Positions 28,773 through 38,048 are shown, counted from the first letter of the stretch. The stretch: DNA of 64,000 bases from Poseidonocella sp. HB161398 (GCF_005870025.1 NZ_VATA01000002.1:1-64000); one strand, 5' to 3'. Numbers and translations: made by a program. Notes: generated by a model not told the origin, from the letters alone.

Positions 28773-30068
28773 TCACCGTTCAGGCAGAAGCCCCCGCGGC
28801 GAGAAGCGCAGCACCACCAGCAGCACAACCCCCATGGTCAGCAGCCGCATATGCGCGGCGCTTTCCAAGAGATGCGTTTTCACAGCCCCATCTGGAAGCG
28901 GCATGGTAACGGCATTCAGCAGCATCTGCCCCAGCGGTTCGACCTCGACCCAGAGGAAGAAGATCAGGAAGCCGCCGAGTACGCCGCCTAGCGTATTGCC
29001 GGAGCCGCCGACGATCACCATCACCCAGATCAGGAAGGTGAAACGCAGCGGCTGGTAGGTGCCGGGCGTCAGCTGGCTATCGAGCGTCGTCATCATCGCT
29101 CCGGCAATGCCGCAGACAGCGGAGCCCAGGATGAAGACCTGCAGATGGCGGCGCGTGACATCTTTTCCCATCGCCGCTGCGGCAGTTTCATTGTCGCGGA
29201 TGGCGCGCATCATCCGCCCCCACGGCGCATTCAGTGCGAGCTGCGTCAGCACGATCAGCACGACGAGAACAGTGGCGAAGAGGCCGGTATAGAGCAGTTT
29301 CACATAGAGGGTGGAGGCGGTGATCGGGTCGATCCCGAGATCGCCTGCGCGGGCGACGAAACCCGGATCCTGCTGCAGGTCGATCTCGTAGGGAACCGGT
29401 CGCGGGATGCCGACGACATTCTTGACGCCGCGGGACAGCCAGTCCTCGTTCTTCAGGATGCTGACGATGATCTCGGAAATGCCGAGCGTCGCGACGGCCA
29501 GATAGTCGCTGCGCAGCCCTAGAGCGGTCTTGCCGATCAGCCAGGCAGCCCCCGCTGCCAGGAGGCCCCCGGCGGGCCATGCAAGAAGAACCGGCAGGCC
29601 GAGGCCGCCGAGAAATCCGGTCGAAGCGGGATTGACGGCCTCTACCGCGTCCCGTGCAGGGTCGAAGAGGGCTCGGTAGAGTGCGAAACCGCCAATGGCG
29701 AGGATGATGGTGGTTGCGCTTCGCAACCAGCCCTTGGTCATTCGGTTGCGAACGGCAACCACCAAGGTGATCGTCCCGGCCCCCAGCAGGAGGGCGACGA
29801 TCAGGCGCGGGCCTCCGGCTGCCCAGGCCTCGTGCACGGGCGGTTCCGAGACCAGGACCGTCGCAAGCCCGCCAAGCGCGACGAATCCCATGACGCCGAC
29901 GTTGAAGAGCCCGGCGAAGCCCCATTGCGCATTCAGCCCCAGCGCCATCACCGCGGAAACCAGCCCCATGTTGAGGATGTAGAGTGCGGTGTTCCAGCTT
30001 TGCAGGAGGCCCGTCAGCAGGATCAGAACGGCGACGAGAAGGAACAGAGCGACGGTGCGCAGGGTCAT
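28773..30068 (-). CDS. livM: Branched-chain amino-acid-type ABC transporter permease LivM
   Basis: 431 residues, multi-spanning. The LivM signature area is LGLRSDYLAVATLGISEI, followed by the conserved GRMMRAIRDNETAAAAMGKDV and the C-terminal RFSPRGLLPER. The central part (about 90-165) is longer than in E. coli LivM. It starts inside the livH stop (ATGA). The transported compound cannot be read from the sequence. Two palindrome copies lie in it, 32 bp apart. Confidence 0.92.
   Translation of the reverse strand: MTLRTVALFLLVAVLILLTGLLQSWNTALYILNMGLVSAVMALGLNAQWGFAGLFNVGVMGFVALGGLATVLVSEPPVHEAWAAGGPRLIVALLLGAGTITLVVAVRNRMTKGWLRSATTIILAIGGFALYRALFDPARDAVEAVNPASTGFLGGLGLPVLLAWPAGGLLAAGAAWLIGKTALGLRSDYLAVATLGISEIIVSILKNEDWLSRGVKNVVGIPRPVPYEIDLQQDPGFVARAGDLGIDPITASTLYVKLLYTGLFATVLVVLIVLTQLALNAPWGRMMRAIRDNETAAAAMGKDVTRRHLQVFILGSAVCGIAGAMMTTLDSQLTPGTYQPLRFTFLIWVMVIVGGSGNTLGGVLGGFLIFFLWVEVEPLGQMLLNAVTMPLPDGAVKTHLLESAAHMRLLTMGVVLLVVLRFSPRGLLPER
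29712..29728. repeat. Spaced palindrome, copy 7 (inside livM)
   Basis: GGTTGC-GCTTC-GCAACC. On the coding (minus) strand it reads tgg-ttg-cga-agc-gca-acc (W-L-R-S-A-T). Confidence 0.9.
29744..29760. repeat. Spaced palindrome, copy 8 (inside livM)
   Basis: GGTTGC-GAACG-GCAACC, 32 bp (start to start) from copy 7, close to three helical turns. On the coding strand it reads gtg-gtt-gcc-gtt-cgc-aac (V-V-A-V-R-N), the second register. Confidence 0.9.
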
Positions 30069-31081
30069 GTCGAGGTCCCCTTGAAGAGGCCGGTGGGCTT
30101 GATGAGCAGGACGAGGACCAGGATGATGAAGCTGACCGCGTGCTTGTATTCGGTGCCGAGCAGCTGGGCCAGGCCGTCGGGCGCGAGGCCCAGAGGCAGG
30201 AGATAGCCGAGCACCTTCTTCCAGGCATAGGTGAGCGCCACTTCGGAGAAGGAGATGATGAAGCCTCCGGCAATGGCACCGACCGGGCTGCCGAGGCCGC
30301 CGACGATGGCGGCGGCGAAGATCGGCAGGAGGAGCTGGAAATAAGTGAAGGGCTTGAAGGACTTGTCGAGGCCGTAGAGCGTGCCCGCAATGGTCGCGAG
30401 CGCGGCGACGAGGATCCAGGTAATGGCGACGACGCGCTCTGGGTCGATGCCCGAGAGCAGCGCCAGATCGCGGTTGTCGGCAAAGGCGCGCATCGACTTG
30501 CCGGTACGGGTGCGGTTGAGGAACCAGAAGAGCGCGATCATCACCACCGCCGCGGTGAGCACCGTGATGCCCTGGCTGGTCTTGATGGCGAGCCCCTCGT
30601 CAAGCCCGCTCCATGCCTTGAAATCGCGTGCCGAAACCAGGAAGCGGGTGCCGTCATCGAAGCGCTGGTCGTCGACGCCAATGATGAAGCGCACGAGCCC
30701 GTTCATGACGAACATCACGCCGATGGAGACGATCAGAAGCACGGCGGAACTGGCGCGTTGCTGCCGGTAGAAGCGGTAGACGAGCCGGTCGGTTGCAAGC
30801 AGCAACCCCGCCGTGGCGGCGACACCGACCGGCAGGGCGAGAAGCGCCGTGGGCAGCGGTCCGGCGGTGATGCCAAGCGCCTGAAGCCCCCAGGTGGCCA
30901 GGATCGTGACCATGGTGCCGAAGGCCATCGTGTCGCCATGGGCGACATTGGTGAAGCGCAGCACCGCCACGGTCAAGGTGACGCCGAGCGCGCCGAGCGC
31001 CAGCTGCGCGCCATAGGCCGTGGCCGGGACGATCACGAAATTGGTCAGCGCCACGAGCGCGTTCAGAAGGTCCAACAGCAT
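30065..31081 (-). CDS. livH: Branched-chain amino-acid-type ABC transporter permease LivH
   Basis: 338 residues. LivH-type features: GALGVTLTVAVLRFTNVAHGD near the N-terminus, RTRTGKSMRAFADNRDLALLSGID and GLGSPVGAIAGGFIISFSE. It pairs with LivM. It lies 59 bp downstream of a small unknown gene that separates it from livF. Contains one palindrome copy. Confidence 0.93.
   Translation of the reverse strand: MLLDLLNALVALTNFVIVPATAYGAQLALGALGVTLTVAVLRFTNVAHGDTMAFGTMVTILATWGLQALGITAGPLPTALLALPVGVAATAGLLLATDRLVYRFYRQQRASSAVLLIVSIGVMFVMNGLVRFIIGVDDQRFDDGTRFLVSARDFKAWSGLDEGLAIKTSQGITVLTAAVVMIALFWFLNRTRTGKSMRAFADNRDLALLSGIDPERVVAITWILVAALATIAGTLYGLDKSFKPFTYFQLLLPIFAAAIVGGLGSPVGAIAGGFIISFSEVALTYAWKKVLGYLLPLGLAPDGLAQLLGTEYKHAVSFIILVLVLLIKPTGLFKGTST
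30791..30807. repeat. Spaced palindrome, copy 9 (inside livH)
   Basis: GGTTGC-AAGCA-GCAACC; on the coding strand ggg-ttg-ctg-ctt-gca-acc (G-L-L-L-A-T). Confidence 0.9.
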
Positions 31082-31140
31082 GGTCCTTTCCGAGGGAATT
31101 GAGGGAATTCAGGTATTTGACAGGCGGTTTTCATGTGAGA

Positions 31141-31488
31141 TCACGGCGCTCCCAGCGGTTGGCAGTGTCCCTCGCGGGACAGGAGCTGCGCGACCGATCC
31201 CGGCTGGTTGACGACCATCACGGCCTCGCCCCCGGGACCGATGTCGATGATGGCCGTGCGGCCGAATTCGAAGACCTCGTCGCTGGAAAAGCTGGTCCAG
31301 ACGCCGCGGCGCTCGATGACGAACGGCGCGTCGCGTTCGCCTTCGGAGGTCATCAGGGCGAAGCCGTCGATGCCGGCGGGGCGCAGCTCCAGCTGCAGCT
31401 TGCTGTCAAAGGGGTCCCGCCCGTCGATCGAGGCGGTGACGAAGCTGCAGGCGATCCCGGCGCTGGCGAGGGTGGCGAGCACGTCCAT
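31141..31488 (-). CDS. Small protein of unknown function in the liv operon
   Basis: 115 residues, probably cytoplasmic with beta-rich segments (FVIERRGVWTSF, FGRTAIIDIGPGGEAVMVVN). No known domain recognised and no signal peptide. Its ATG directly follows the livF stop (TAGATG), so it is almost certainly translated with the transporter genes and is not a chance frame. A transporter accessory or substrate-related role is possible but unproven. Confidence 0.7.
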   Translation of the reverse strand: MDVLATLASAGIACSFVTASIDGRDPFDSKLQLELRPAGIDGFALMTSEGERDAPFVIERRGVWTSFSSDEVFEFGRTAIIDIGPGGEAVMVVNQPGSVAQLLSREGHCQPLGAP

Positions 31489-32199
31489 CTAGCCCCCGAG
31501 GAAGCTCTTGCGGACCTCCGGGTCGGCCAGAAGCGCGGCGCCGGTATCGGTGAAGCGGTTCGCCCCCTGCACGAGCACATAGCCGATATCCGCGATTTCA
31601 AGGGCTTGCCGTGCGTTCTGTTCCACCATGAGGATCGAGATGCCGGTCCGCGCCACCTCGATGATGCGGTCGAAAAGCTCGTCCATGACGATCGGGCTGA
31701 CCCCGGCGGTCGGCTCGTCGAGCATCAGCAGCTGCGGCTTCGTCATCAGCGCGCGGCCGACGGCGACCTGCTGGCGCTGTCCGCCGGAGAGCTCGCCCGC
31801 CGCCTGATGGCGCTTGTCCCGCAGGATGGGAAAGAGCGCGTAGACCTGTTCGATGGTCGGGCGGATGTCGTCGCGGCGCAGGAAGCCGCCCATCTCCAGG
31901 TTCTCCTCGACGGTCATCGAGGGGAAGATGTTGCGGGTCTGCGGCACGAAGCCCATGCCCGCGGCGACGCGCGCCTGCGGGGCGAGGCTGGTGATGTCGC
32001 GGCCGCCCAGGCTGACATGGCCCTCGCGCAGCGGCAGCATGCCGAAAACCGCCTTCATCGCGGTGGATTTTCCCGCGCCGTTCGGGCCGACGATCACCGC
32101 GATCTGGCCCTTGTCGACCGAAAGGGTGCAGCCATGCAGGATATCCGCCGCGCCGTAGCCGCCGCGCATGCCGGTCGCGTGAAGGAACGGGCCGCTCAC
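31489..32199 (-). CDS. livF: Branched-chain amino-acid-type ABC transporter ATPase LivF
   Basis: 236 residues. Walker A GPNGAGKST, signature LSGGQRQQVAVGRAL, Walker B LLMLDEPTAGVSP, and the LivF-specific VEQNARQALEIAD region. Forms the heterodimeric ATPase with LivG, overlapping its end by 4 bp. Confidence 0.95.
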   Translation of the reverse strand: MSGPFLHATGMRGGYGAADILHGCTLSVDKGQIAVIVGPNGAGKSTAMKAVFGMLPLREGHVSLGGRDITSLAPQARVAAGMGFVPQTRNIFPSMTVEENLEMGGFLRRDDIRPTIEQVYALFPILRDKRHQAAGELSGGQRQQVAVGRALMTKPQLLMLDEPTAGVSPIVMDELFDRIIEVARTGISILMVEQNARQALEIADIGYVLVQGANRFTDTGAALLADPEVRKSFLGG

Positions 32200-32975
32200 G
32201 AGGCTGCGGCCTTGTTCTTCAGCCCGGTGCCGAGATAGGCCTCGATCACCTGCGGGTTCGCCTTGATCTCCTGGATCGTGCCTTCGGCGAGGACCGTGCC
32301 CTCGGCCATGCAGATCACCGGATCGCAGAGGCGGCCGATGAATTCCATGTCGTGCTCGATCATGCAGAAGGTGTAGCCGCGCTCCCGGTTCAGGCGCAGA
32401 ATGGCGTCGCCGATCGTGTTCAGCAGCGTGCGGTTCACCCCGGCGCCGACCTCGTCGAGAAAGACGATCCTTGCATCGACCATCATCGTGCGGCCCAGCT
32501 CCAGAAGCTTCTTCTGGCCGCCCGAGAGATTGCCGGCCTTCTCGTCGGCGAGGTGGTCGATTGTCAGGAATTCAAGGACTTCGTCGGCCTTCTTCATGTT
32601 GGCCCGCTCTTCGGCCGAGATCCGGCGGCGATGCGCCCAGGTGTTCCAGAGCGACTCTCCGGACTGGCCCGCGGGCACCATCATCAGGTTCTCGCGCACG
32701 CTGAGCGAGGAGAATTCGTGGGCGATCTGGAAGGTCCGCAGCAGCCCCTTGTGGAAAAGCTGGTGCGGGGCGAGGCCGGTAATGTCCTCGCCGCCCATCG
32801 CGACCGTCCCGGAGGTTGGTTTAAGAACGCCTGCTATACAATTGAAAAGGGTTGTTTTCCCCGCACCATTCGGGCCGATCAACCCGGTGATGGAGCCGTC
32901 CTTGATGGTCAGGGAGGCGCCGTTGACGGCGTGGAAGCCGCCGAAGCGCATGACGAGATTGTCGACAGAGATCAT
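32196..32975 (-). CDS. livG: Branched-chain amino-acid-type ABC transporter ATPase LivG
   Basis: 259 residues. Walker A GPNGAGKTT, signature LSGGQKKLLELGRTM, Walker B IVFLDEVGAGVN, then IEHDMEFIGRLCD and the C-terminal EAYLGTG typical of LivG. The Walker B region has DEV in place of the common DEP. Follows livK after an 80-bp gap with a hairpin. Confidence 0.95.
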   Translation of the reverse strand: MISVDNLVMRFGGFHAVNGASLTIKDGSITGLIGPNGAGKTTLFNCIAGVLKPTSGTVAMGGEDITGLAPHQLFHKGLLRTFQIAHEFSSLSVRENLMMVPAGQSGESLWNTWAHRRRISAEERANMKKADEVLEFLTIDHLADEKAGNLSGGQKKLLELGRTMMVDARIVFLDEVGAGVNRTLLNTIGDAILRLNRERGYTFCMIEHDMEFIGRLCDPVICMAEGTVLAEGTIQEIKANPQVIEAYLGTGLKNKAAAS

Positions 32976-33017
32976 GTGGGGCCCGTTCCTGGAACGCTTG
33001 GCCGCCGGCAGAAGGAA

Positions 33018-33044
33018 GGGGCCCGGGCGCGCGGCCCGGACCCC
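33018..33044 (-). terminator. Attenuator-type hairpin between livK and livG
   Basis: Arms 33018-33028 and 33034-33044 pair over 11 bp with one G-T-type mismatch around a GCGCG loop. It follows the livK stop and precedes livG, mirroring the hairpins after the other binding-protein genes of this window. Confidence 0.6.
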
Positions 33045-33055
33045 GGACTCTGGCG

Positions 33056-34237
33056 TCAGCGGTATCCGACAGTGGTGATTTCGCCGCCCTCGATCTCGAC
33101 TTCGCGGAACCGGCCGGAGGCCTCGCCGGGGCCGATCAGCTCCACGTCGGAGGCGCCGACATAGTCGATATCGCCGCCTTCCGCGAGGATTTCCAGGGCC
33201 TTGGCCAGCTCGCCGGGATAGATCTTCTCGCCCGGCTCGTTCGCGACCTCGATGATCTTCTCCTTGTAGTCGGAGGCATCGGCCGAGCCCGCGGCCTGCA
33301 TGGCCAGCAGGATCAGCGCGGCGGCGTCATAGCCTTCCTTGGCATAGACCGCGGCGCCGTCGAACCCGGCCGCGCTGGCGAGGGTCTCGAAATCGCCGCC
33401 GCCCTCGGAATCCGAGCCCGGCAGCTGGCCGAAGGAGCCGTCGATCGCGTCGCCGAAATTCTCGGTCAGGGCCGGGGCGACCATGCCGTCGGGCAGGATG
33501 AACGTGTCGAAGGCGCCGGTGTCGAGCGCCGCCTGGATGATGCCCGAGCCGCCCTCGTCGACATAGCCCGCCACGACCAGCGCCTCGCCGCCGGCAGCGG
33601 CCAGCGCGCCGACCTCGGCCGAGTAGTCGCCCTTGCCGTCGTCATGCGGGGCCGAGATGGTGACGGTGCCGCCGGCCTCTTCGAAGGCGGTCCCGAAACT
33701 GTCGGCCAGGCCCTTGCCGTAGTCGTTGTTGGTATAGGTGACTGCGACCTCGGAGAGGCCGCGCTCGGTCAGGATGTCGGCCATCACCACGGACTGGCGG
33801 GCATCCGAGGGGGCGGTGCGGAAGAACAGGCCGTTATCCTCGACCGTGGTCAGGCCCGGCGAGGTGGCCGAGGGAGAGATCATCACGACGCCGTTGGGGA
33901 TCGCGACATTGGCCAGAACCGCGCCGGTCGCGCCCGAGCACATTGCGCCCACGATGCCCGCGACGCCGTCCGAGGTCACCAGCCGCTCGCCCGCGGCCGT
34001 GGCGGCGGAGGCGTCGATGCAGGTGCTGTCGCCGCGCACCGGCGCGACGGTCTCGCCGTCCAGCAGCTTGCCGCTGTCCGAGACTTCGGCAATCGCCATC
34101 TCGGCGGCGCTGGCAATCGGGCCCGCCACGGATTCGAGCGGCCCGGTGAAGCCGAGGAGCACCCCGAGCTTGACCTCGGCCTGGGCGGTCCCCGCAAGCA
34201 GGGCCAGAACGGCGCTGGCGGACAGAAGCGATTTCAT
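33056..34237 (-). CDS. livK: Periplasmic amino-acid-type binding protein LivK
   Basis: 393 residues with signal peptide MKSLLSASAVLALLAGTAQA. Type I periplasmic binding fold of the Leu/Ile/Val-binding family: LGVLLGFTGPLESVAG, GIVGAMCSGATGAVL, SPSATSPGLT and YTNNDYGKGLADSF. Two Cys residues (CIDAS and MCSG) could form the conserved disulfide. First gene of the liv operon, lying 99 bp from the GlxA-type regulator on the same strand. The ligand is not certain. Confidence 0.93.
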   Translation of the reverse strand: MKSLLSASAVLALLAGTAQAEVKLGVLLGFTGPLESVAGPIASAAEMAIAEVSDSGKLLDGETVAPVRGDSTCIDASAATAAGERLVTSDGVAGIVGAMCSGATGAVLANVAIPNGVVMISPSATSPGLTTVEDNGLFFRTAPSDARQSVVMADILTERGLSEVAVTYTNNDYGKGLADSFGTAFEEAGGTVTISAPHDDGKGDYSAEVGALAAAGGEALVVAGYVDEGGSGIIQAALDTGAFDTFILPDGMVAPALTENFGDAIDGSFGQLPGSDSEGGGDFETLASAAGFDGAAVYAKEGYDAAALILLAMQAAGSADASDYKEKIIEVANEPGEKIYPGELAKALEILAEGGDIDYVGASDVELIGPGEASGRFREVEIEGGEITTVGYR

Positions 34238-34336
34238 GACTGACTCCCTGTTTTCAGCATGGCTGGCCCGACGCTAGTCGCAAGTCCGCGCCGAGAAAAG
34301 ACATTCCCGCGCGGCCTGGGCCCGCGGGGCTGCGGC

Positions 34337-35395
34337 TCATTCCCCGTCGCCGTCGATTTCGCCTGCCAGCCACTCGCCCGGCTCTTCCGGGGCCTCGGCC
34401 GCGCGGCTGGCGCCATGGGCGCCGCGTTCGCGGTAGGGGGTGGTGCCGTATTGCGCGCGGTAGCACTTGGAGAAATGCGAGGGCGAGGCGAAGCCCGAGG
34501 CCAGCGCCACGTTGATCACGCTCATGTCGGTCTGCAGGAGCAGGTTGCGCGCCTTCTGCAGGCGCAGCTCCATGTAGTAGCGCTTGGGCGAGCGGGCGAG
34601 ATAGCGGCGGAAGAGCCGCTCCAGCTGGCGGGTGGAGAGCCCGGCATCGGCGGCCAGCACCGAGGGGCTGACCGGCTCCTCGATATTCTCCTCCATCCGC
34701 CGGATCACCTGCGAGAGCTTGCCGTGGCGCACGCCGATCCGCGAGGGGACCGAGAGGCGCTGCACGTCCTGGTCGGTGCGGATCGCGGTGTAGATCACCT
34801 GGTCGGCGACGCCGGCGGCCAGGTCCGGCCCGTGGTCGCGGGCGATCAGGCTCAGCATCATGTCGATCACCGCCGTGCCGCCCGCGCAGGTCAGCCGGTT
34901 GCCGTCATGGGCGAAGACCGCCTTCGACAGCAGCACCGCGTCGAACTCCTCGGCGAAGCTCTCGTGGTTCTCCCAGTGGATGGTGGCGCGGTGGTTGTCG
35001 AGAAGCCCCGCGCGCGCCAGGACATAGGCGCCGGTGCAGATCCCCGCGATCGTGCCGCCGCGGCGCGCCTCGCGGCGCAGCCAGGAGATCAGCGCCTTCG
35101 TCGTGTGCTCGCGGATGTCGAGCCCGCCGCAGATCATGATCATGTCGCCATGGCGCGTCTCGGGCAGCGGCCCGTCGGCGCGGAACACCGCCCCCGCCGA
35201 GCAGGCGACATCGCCGCCGTCGCAGGAGACCATGGTCCAGTCATAGAGCGGCGTGCCGTTGACGCGGTTGGCGATGCGCAGGCAGTCGAGCGCGCCGGCA
35301 TGGCTGAGCAGGGTGAAATCGGGCATCAGCACGAAGACGATGCGCTGCGGGGCCGCGGGGGCCGCATTGGGACGGGGGGAGGTGGTGCGCGCCAT
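34337..35395 (-). CDS. GlxA-family transcriptional regulator (DJ-1/PfpI domain plus AraC helix-turn-helix)
   Basis: 352 residues from ATG 35395. The N-terminal 200 residues form a class-I amidotransferase-like domain (IVFVLMPDFTLLSHAGALDCL, GICTGAYVLARAGLLD with a Cys at the nucleophile-elbow position), and the C-terminal 110 an AraC-type DNA-binding domain (STRQLERLFRRYLARSPKRYYMEL and VALASGFASPSHFSKCYR). Relatives include GbdR and ArgR of Pseudomonas, which control amine and amino-acid uptake. Its position before livK suggests control of the transporter, but this is inferred. An upstream in-frame extension to 35782 crosses the DAHP synthase start and is rejected. Confidence 0.88.
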   Translation of the reverse strand: MARTTSPRPNAAPAAPQRIVFVLMPDFTLLSHAGALDCLRIANRVNGTPLYDWTMVSCDGGDVACSAGAVFRADGPLPETRHGDMIMICGGLDIREHTTKALISWLRREARRGGTIAGICTGAYVLARAGLLDNHRATIHWENHESFAEEFDAVLLSKAVFAHDGNRLTCAGGTAVIDMMLSLIARDHGPDLAAGVADQVIYTAIRTDQDVQRLSVPSRIGVRHGKLSQVIRRMEENIEEPVSPSVLAADAGLSTRQLERLFRRYLARSPKRYYMELRLQKARNLLLQTDMSVINVALASGFASPSHFSKCYRAQYGTTPYRERGAHGASRAAEAPEEPGEWLAGEIDGDGE

Positions 35396-35532
35396 GGGTC
35401 GACTGCCGGCCGGAAAATGATGGGACAGCGAAGCAGGTTTGACCGGGCTCCGCAAGAGGCCGGGCGCATGGCGCGGGCGGCAGGCGGGCTGTCCGGCGCT
35501 AACATGCCATGCCCTCTGGCGGCAGCTTTGGG

Positions 35533-35561
35533 TTGACACCCGCGCCGCGAGCCCGCACAGG
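35533..35561 (+). promoter_or_regulatory. Possible promoter of the DAHP synthase gene
   Basis: TTGACA at 35533-35538 with a 17-base spacer to a weak -10 region (CACAGG). The position, about 50 bp before the coding start, is suitable, but the -10 match is poor. Confidence 0.25.
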
Positions 35562-35610
35562 ATGCGGACCCTGCGTGACCCGCGCAGGCGATGGATGAAG
35601 GGAGAGAACC

Positions 35611-36987
35611 ATGACCAAGGGTTGGAACAAGTCGGACTGGAGAGCATTGCCGCGGGTGCAGATGCCGGACTATCCCGACGCGGCCGCGCTGGAGGCCGTG
35701 GAGGCCCGGCTCGCCAAGTATCCGCCCCTGGTTTTTGCCGGCGAGGCGCGCACGCTGCGCGCGAAGCTGGGCCAGGCCGCAAGAGGCGAGGCGTTCCTGC
35801 TGCAGGGCGGCGACTGCGCCGAGAGCTTCCAGGAGTTCGGCGCGGATTCGATCCGCGACACGTTCAAGGTGATGCTGCAGATGGCGATGGTGCTGACCTT
35901 CGGCGCCAAGGTCCCGGTGATCAAGGTCGGCCGCGTCGCGGGCCAGTTCGCCAAGCCGCGCTCTGCGCCGACCGAGACCCTCGACGGCGTCGAGCTGCCG
36001 AGCTACCGCGGCGACATCATCAATGACATCGCCTTCACCCCCGAGGCGCGGATCCCCGATCCGCAGCGCATGCTGGAGGCCTATACCCAGGCCGCGGCCT
36101 CGCTGAACCTGCTGCGCGCCTTCTCCCAGGGCGGCTATGCCGACATGCACCAGGTCCATACCTGGACGCTGGGCTTCACCGAGGGCGAGAAGGCCGAGAA
36201 GTACCGCGCCATGGCCGAGCAGATCTCGCAGGCGCTGGCCTTCATGGATGCCGCCGGCGTGACCCGCGAGGCGACCCAGGCGGTCGGCACGGTGGATTTC
36301 TTCACCAGCCACGAGGCGCTGCTGCTGGAATACGAAGAGGCGCTCTGCCGGATCGACTCGACCTCCGGCAAGCCGGTCGCGGGCTCGGGCCACATGATCT
36401 GGATCGGCGACCGCACGCGGCAGCCGGACGGGGCGCATGTCAAGTTCTGCCAGGGCGTCATCAACCCGATCGGGCTGAAATGCGGGCCGACGACCACCGC
36501 CGAGGATCTGAAGGTCCTGATGGAGAAGCTGAACCCGCTGAACGATGCCGGGCGGCTGACGCTGATCGCGCGCTTCGGCGCGGGCAAGGTCGACGACCAC
36601 CTGCCGCGGCTGATCGAAACGGTCCAGAGCGAGGGCGCCAATGTCGTCTGGTCCTGCGACCCGATGCACGGCAACACGGTCAAGTCGCCCTCGGGCTACA
36701 AGACCCGTCCCTTCGACGCGGTTCTGGGCGAGGTGCAGGACTTCTTCCGGGTCCACCGCTCCATGGGCACGATCCCGGGCGGCGTGCATTTCGAGATGAC
36801 CGGCAAGGACGTGACCGAATGCACCGGCGGCGTGCGCGCGGTGACCGATGACGATCTGTCCAGCCGCTATCACACGGCCTGCGACCCGCGGCTGAATGCC
36901 AGCCAGTCGCTGGAACTGGCCTTCCTCGTCGCCGAGGAGCTGAACACGCTGCACCAGGAACGCCAGCGCAGCGCTGCCGCTTCCTGA
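35611..36987 (+). CDS. aroF: 3-deoxy-7-phosphoheptulonate synthase, class II
   Basis: 458 residues, the length of plant-like (AroA-II) DAHP synthases. Condenses phosphoenolpyruvate with erythrose 4-phosphate, first step of the shikimate pathway (EC 2.5.1.54). Family motifs: [12 protein letters not shown] with the metal-binding Cys, [33 protein letters not shown], and SCDPMHGNT with the metal-binding His. Start follows GGGAGAG. Ends before a terminator at 37011. Confidence 0.96.
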   Translation: MTKGWNKSDWRALPRVQMPDYPDAAALEAVEARLAKYPPLVFAGEARTLRAKLGQAARGEAFLLQGGDCAESFQEFGADSIRDTFKVMLQMAMVLTFGAKVPVIKVGRVAGQFAKPRSAPTETLDGVELPSYRGDIINDIAFTPEARIPDPQRMLEAYTQAAASLNLLRAFSQGGYADMHQVHTWTLGFTEGEKAEKYRAMAEQISQALAFMDAAGVTREATQAVGTVDFFTSHEALLLEYEEALCRIDSTSGKPVAGSGHMIWIGDRTRQPDGAHVKFCQGVINPIGLKCGPTTTAEDLKVLMEKLNPLNDAGRLTLIARFGAGKVDDHLPRLIETVQSEGANVVWSCDPMHGNTVKSPSGYKTRPFDAVLGEVQDFFRVHRSMGTIPGGVHFEMTGKDVTECTGGVRAVTDDDLSSRYHTACDPRLNASQSLELAFLVAEELNTLHQERQRSAAAS

Positions 36988-37010
36988 TCCGCAGCCGCCA
37001 GACCTGCCGG

Positions 37011-37036
37011 AACGCCGTCCCTCGGGGCGGCGTTTT
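37011..37036 (+). terminator. Rho-independent terminator after DAHP synthase
   Basis: AACGCCGTCCC (37011-37021) pairs with GGGGCGGCGTT (37024-37034) through a very short loop, followed by TTTTC (33-37 region). Located 24 bp after the stop. Confidence 0.85.
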
Positions 37037-37301
37037 CGCGTCCGGAGGAGAAAAAATCGCCTCTGCGGCACGTGTTGACCGATTTGTTCACGAGATGGTC
37101 ACTCTCCGTTCCGTTTAGTTGACGCATGGGTAACTCAACGGAAGCGCGAGCGTGAGCGCCCTCCGCCGCGGGGACGAAGGGCGCGGGCCGGGCCCTGCCT
37201 GCAAGGGCCTCCGGCGGAACGGCCGGGGCCGGACGGTCCGGGCTGCCGGGAAGGGCGCCGGCGGCGGACGGTCTGCGGCTCTGGCCGGTCTGTGCGGGGG
37301 A
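37037..37301. other. Gap with no clear gene; one hairpin
   Basis: This stretch lies beyond the stop of the PAS gene and after the DAHP synthase terminator. It holds an imperfect hairpin at 37111-37141 (CCGTT-T-AGTT against AACT-C-AACGG). Open frames here are short shadows rich in Arg and Pro. A GGAGGAGAAAAAA tract at 37041-37056 is not followed by a useful start codon. No gene is supported. Confidence 0.5.
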
Positions 37302-38048
37302 TCAGTCGTCGGAGGTGACGACGCGCAGCCACGGCACGCGCGTCGGGCGTCCGGGCTTGCCGTCATCGCCGGGACGCGCGGCGCCGAAGGGCGCCTTGTC
37401 CTCGGCAAAGCCGCCAACCGGGGCGGCCGGGGCATCGGCGCTGCGGCGGCGGGGCTTGCCCGGGCTGGAGGTCACGAGCGGAGCGCTGGCCGGTTCGATC
37501 CCGGCGATCAGGGGCTCGACGCTCATGGATGTCACGGAGAAGCGGCGGGGCGTGCGCCCGATCTCGCCGTCGTAGACCAGGCAGCCAAGGGCGCGGCTGA
37601 CATCGCCGAGATCGGATTTCAGGGGGAGGATCAGAAGCTGGGCTTCGTTCTGCGGCTTGCCGATTCCACGTTCGGCAAGAAGGGTGAACCGTGCGATGGA
37701 CGGCTCCTCGAATACGTGCTCCAGCGCGTCGGAGACCTGGCGGCGGGCATCCGCCACGAAGAACGAGGTCAGCGGCATGCCCCGTACCTCCATCCCCATA
37801 AGGTCGTTCAGATGCATCCCCGCCAGGCGGAAGCGGGCCATTCCGGGCGCGATGCGCTCGAGAATGAACGCGAATTCCAGCGCCCTGTCGATACCGCGCG
37901 GATCAACATCCGAGCGGTTGGGAACTACTCGGCCATTGCGCAGGCCGTGCCAGTAGGCTTCGAGTTGAGAGAGTGCGCTGTGCTGCATCGTCGTTTTGTA
38001 GGAAGTCAGGGATACGATATCCCTATCCTGCGTTCCGTCATTCGCCAT
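37302..38048 (-). CDS. PAS-domain protein (PAS_5/COG5388-like), function unknown
   Basis: 248 residues. The first 165 form a PAS_5-type sensory domain: LEAYWHGLRNGRVVPNRSDVDPRGIDRALEFAFILE, ARFRLAGMHLNDLMGMEVRGMPLTSFF. The C-terminal 80 are Pro/Ala/Gly-rich and low complexity. No kinase, cyclase or DNA-binding domain is attached. Such stand-alone proteins are frequent in alphaproteobacteria and have been tied to cell-cycle signalling in Caulobacter (MopJ). Divergent from yicC. Confidence 0.8.
   Translation of the reverse strand: MANDGTQDRDIVSLTSYKTTMQHSALSQLEAYWHGLRNGRVVPNRSDVDPRGIDRALEFAFILERIAPGMARFRLAGMHLNDLMGMEVRGMPLTSFFVADARRQVSDALEHVFEEPSIARFTLLAERGIGKPQNEAQLLILPLKSDLGDVSRALGCLVYDGEIGRTPRRFSVTSMSVEPLIAGIEPASAPLVTSSPGKPRRRSADAPAAPVGGFAEDKAPFGAARPGDDGKPGRPTRVPWLRVVTSDD

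Noticed and set aside
37041-37060. GGAGGAGAAAAAA tract as a ribosome site for a small gene
   Set aside because: No start codon with a credible open frame lies at the right distance.
37115-37435. Arg/Pro-rich frame next to the PAS gene
   Set aside because: Mostly antisense-type low-complexity composition and overlap with the PAS gene in another frame; no ribosome site.
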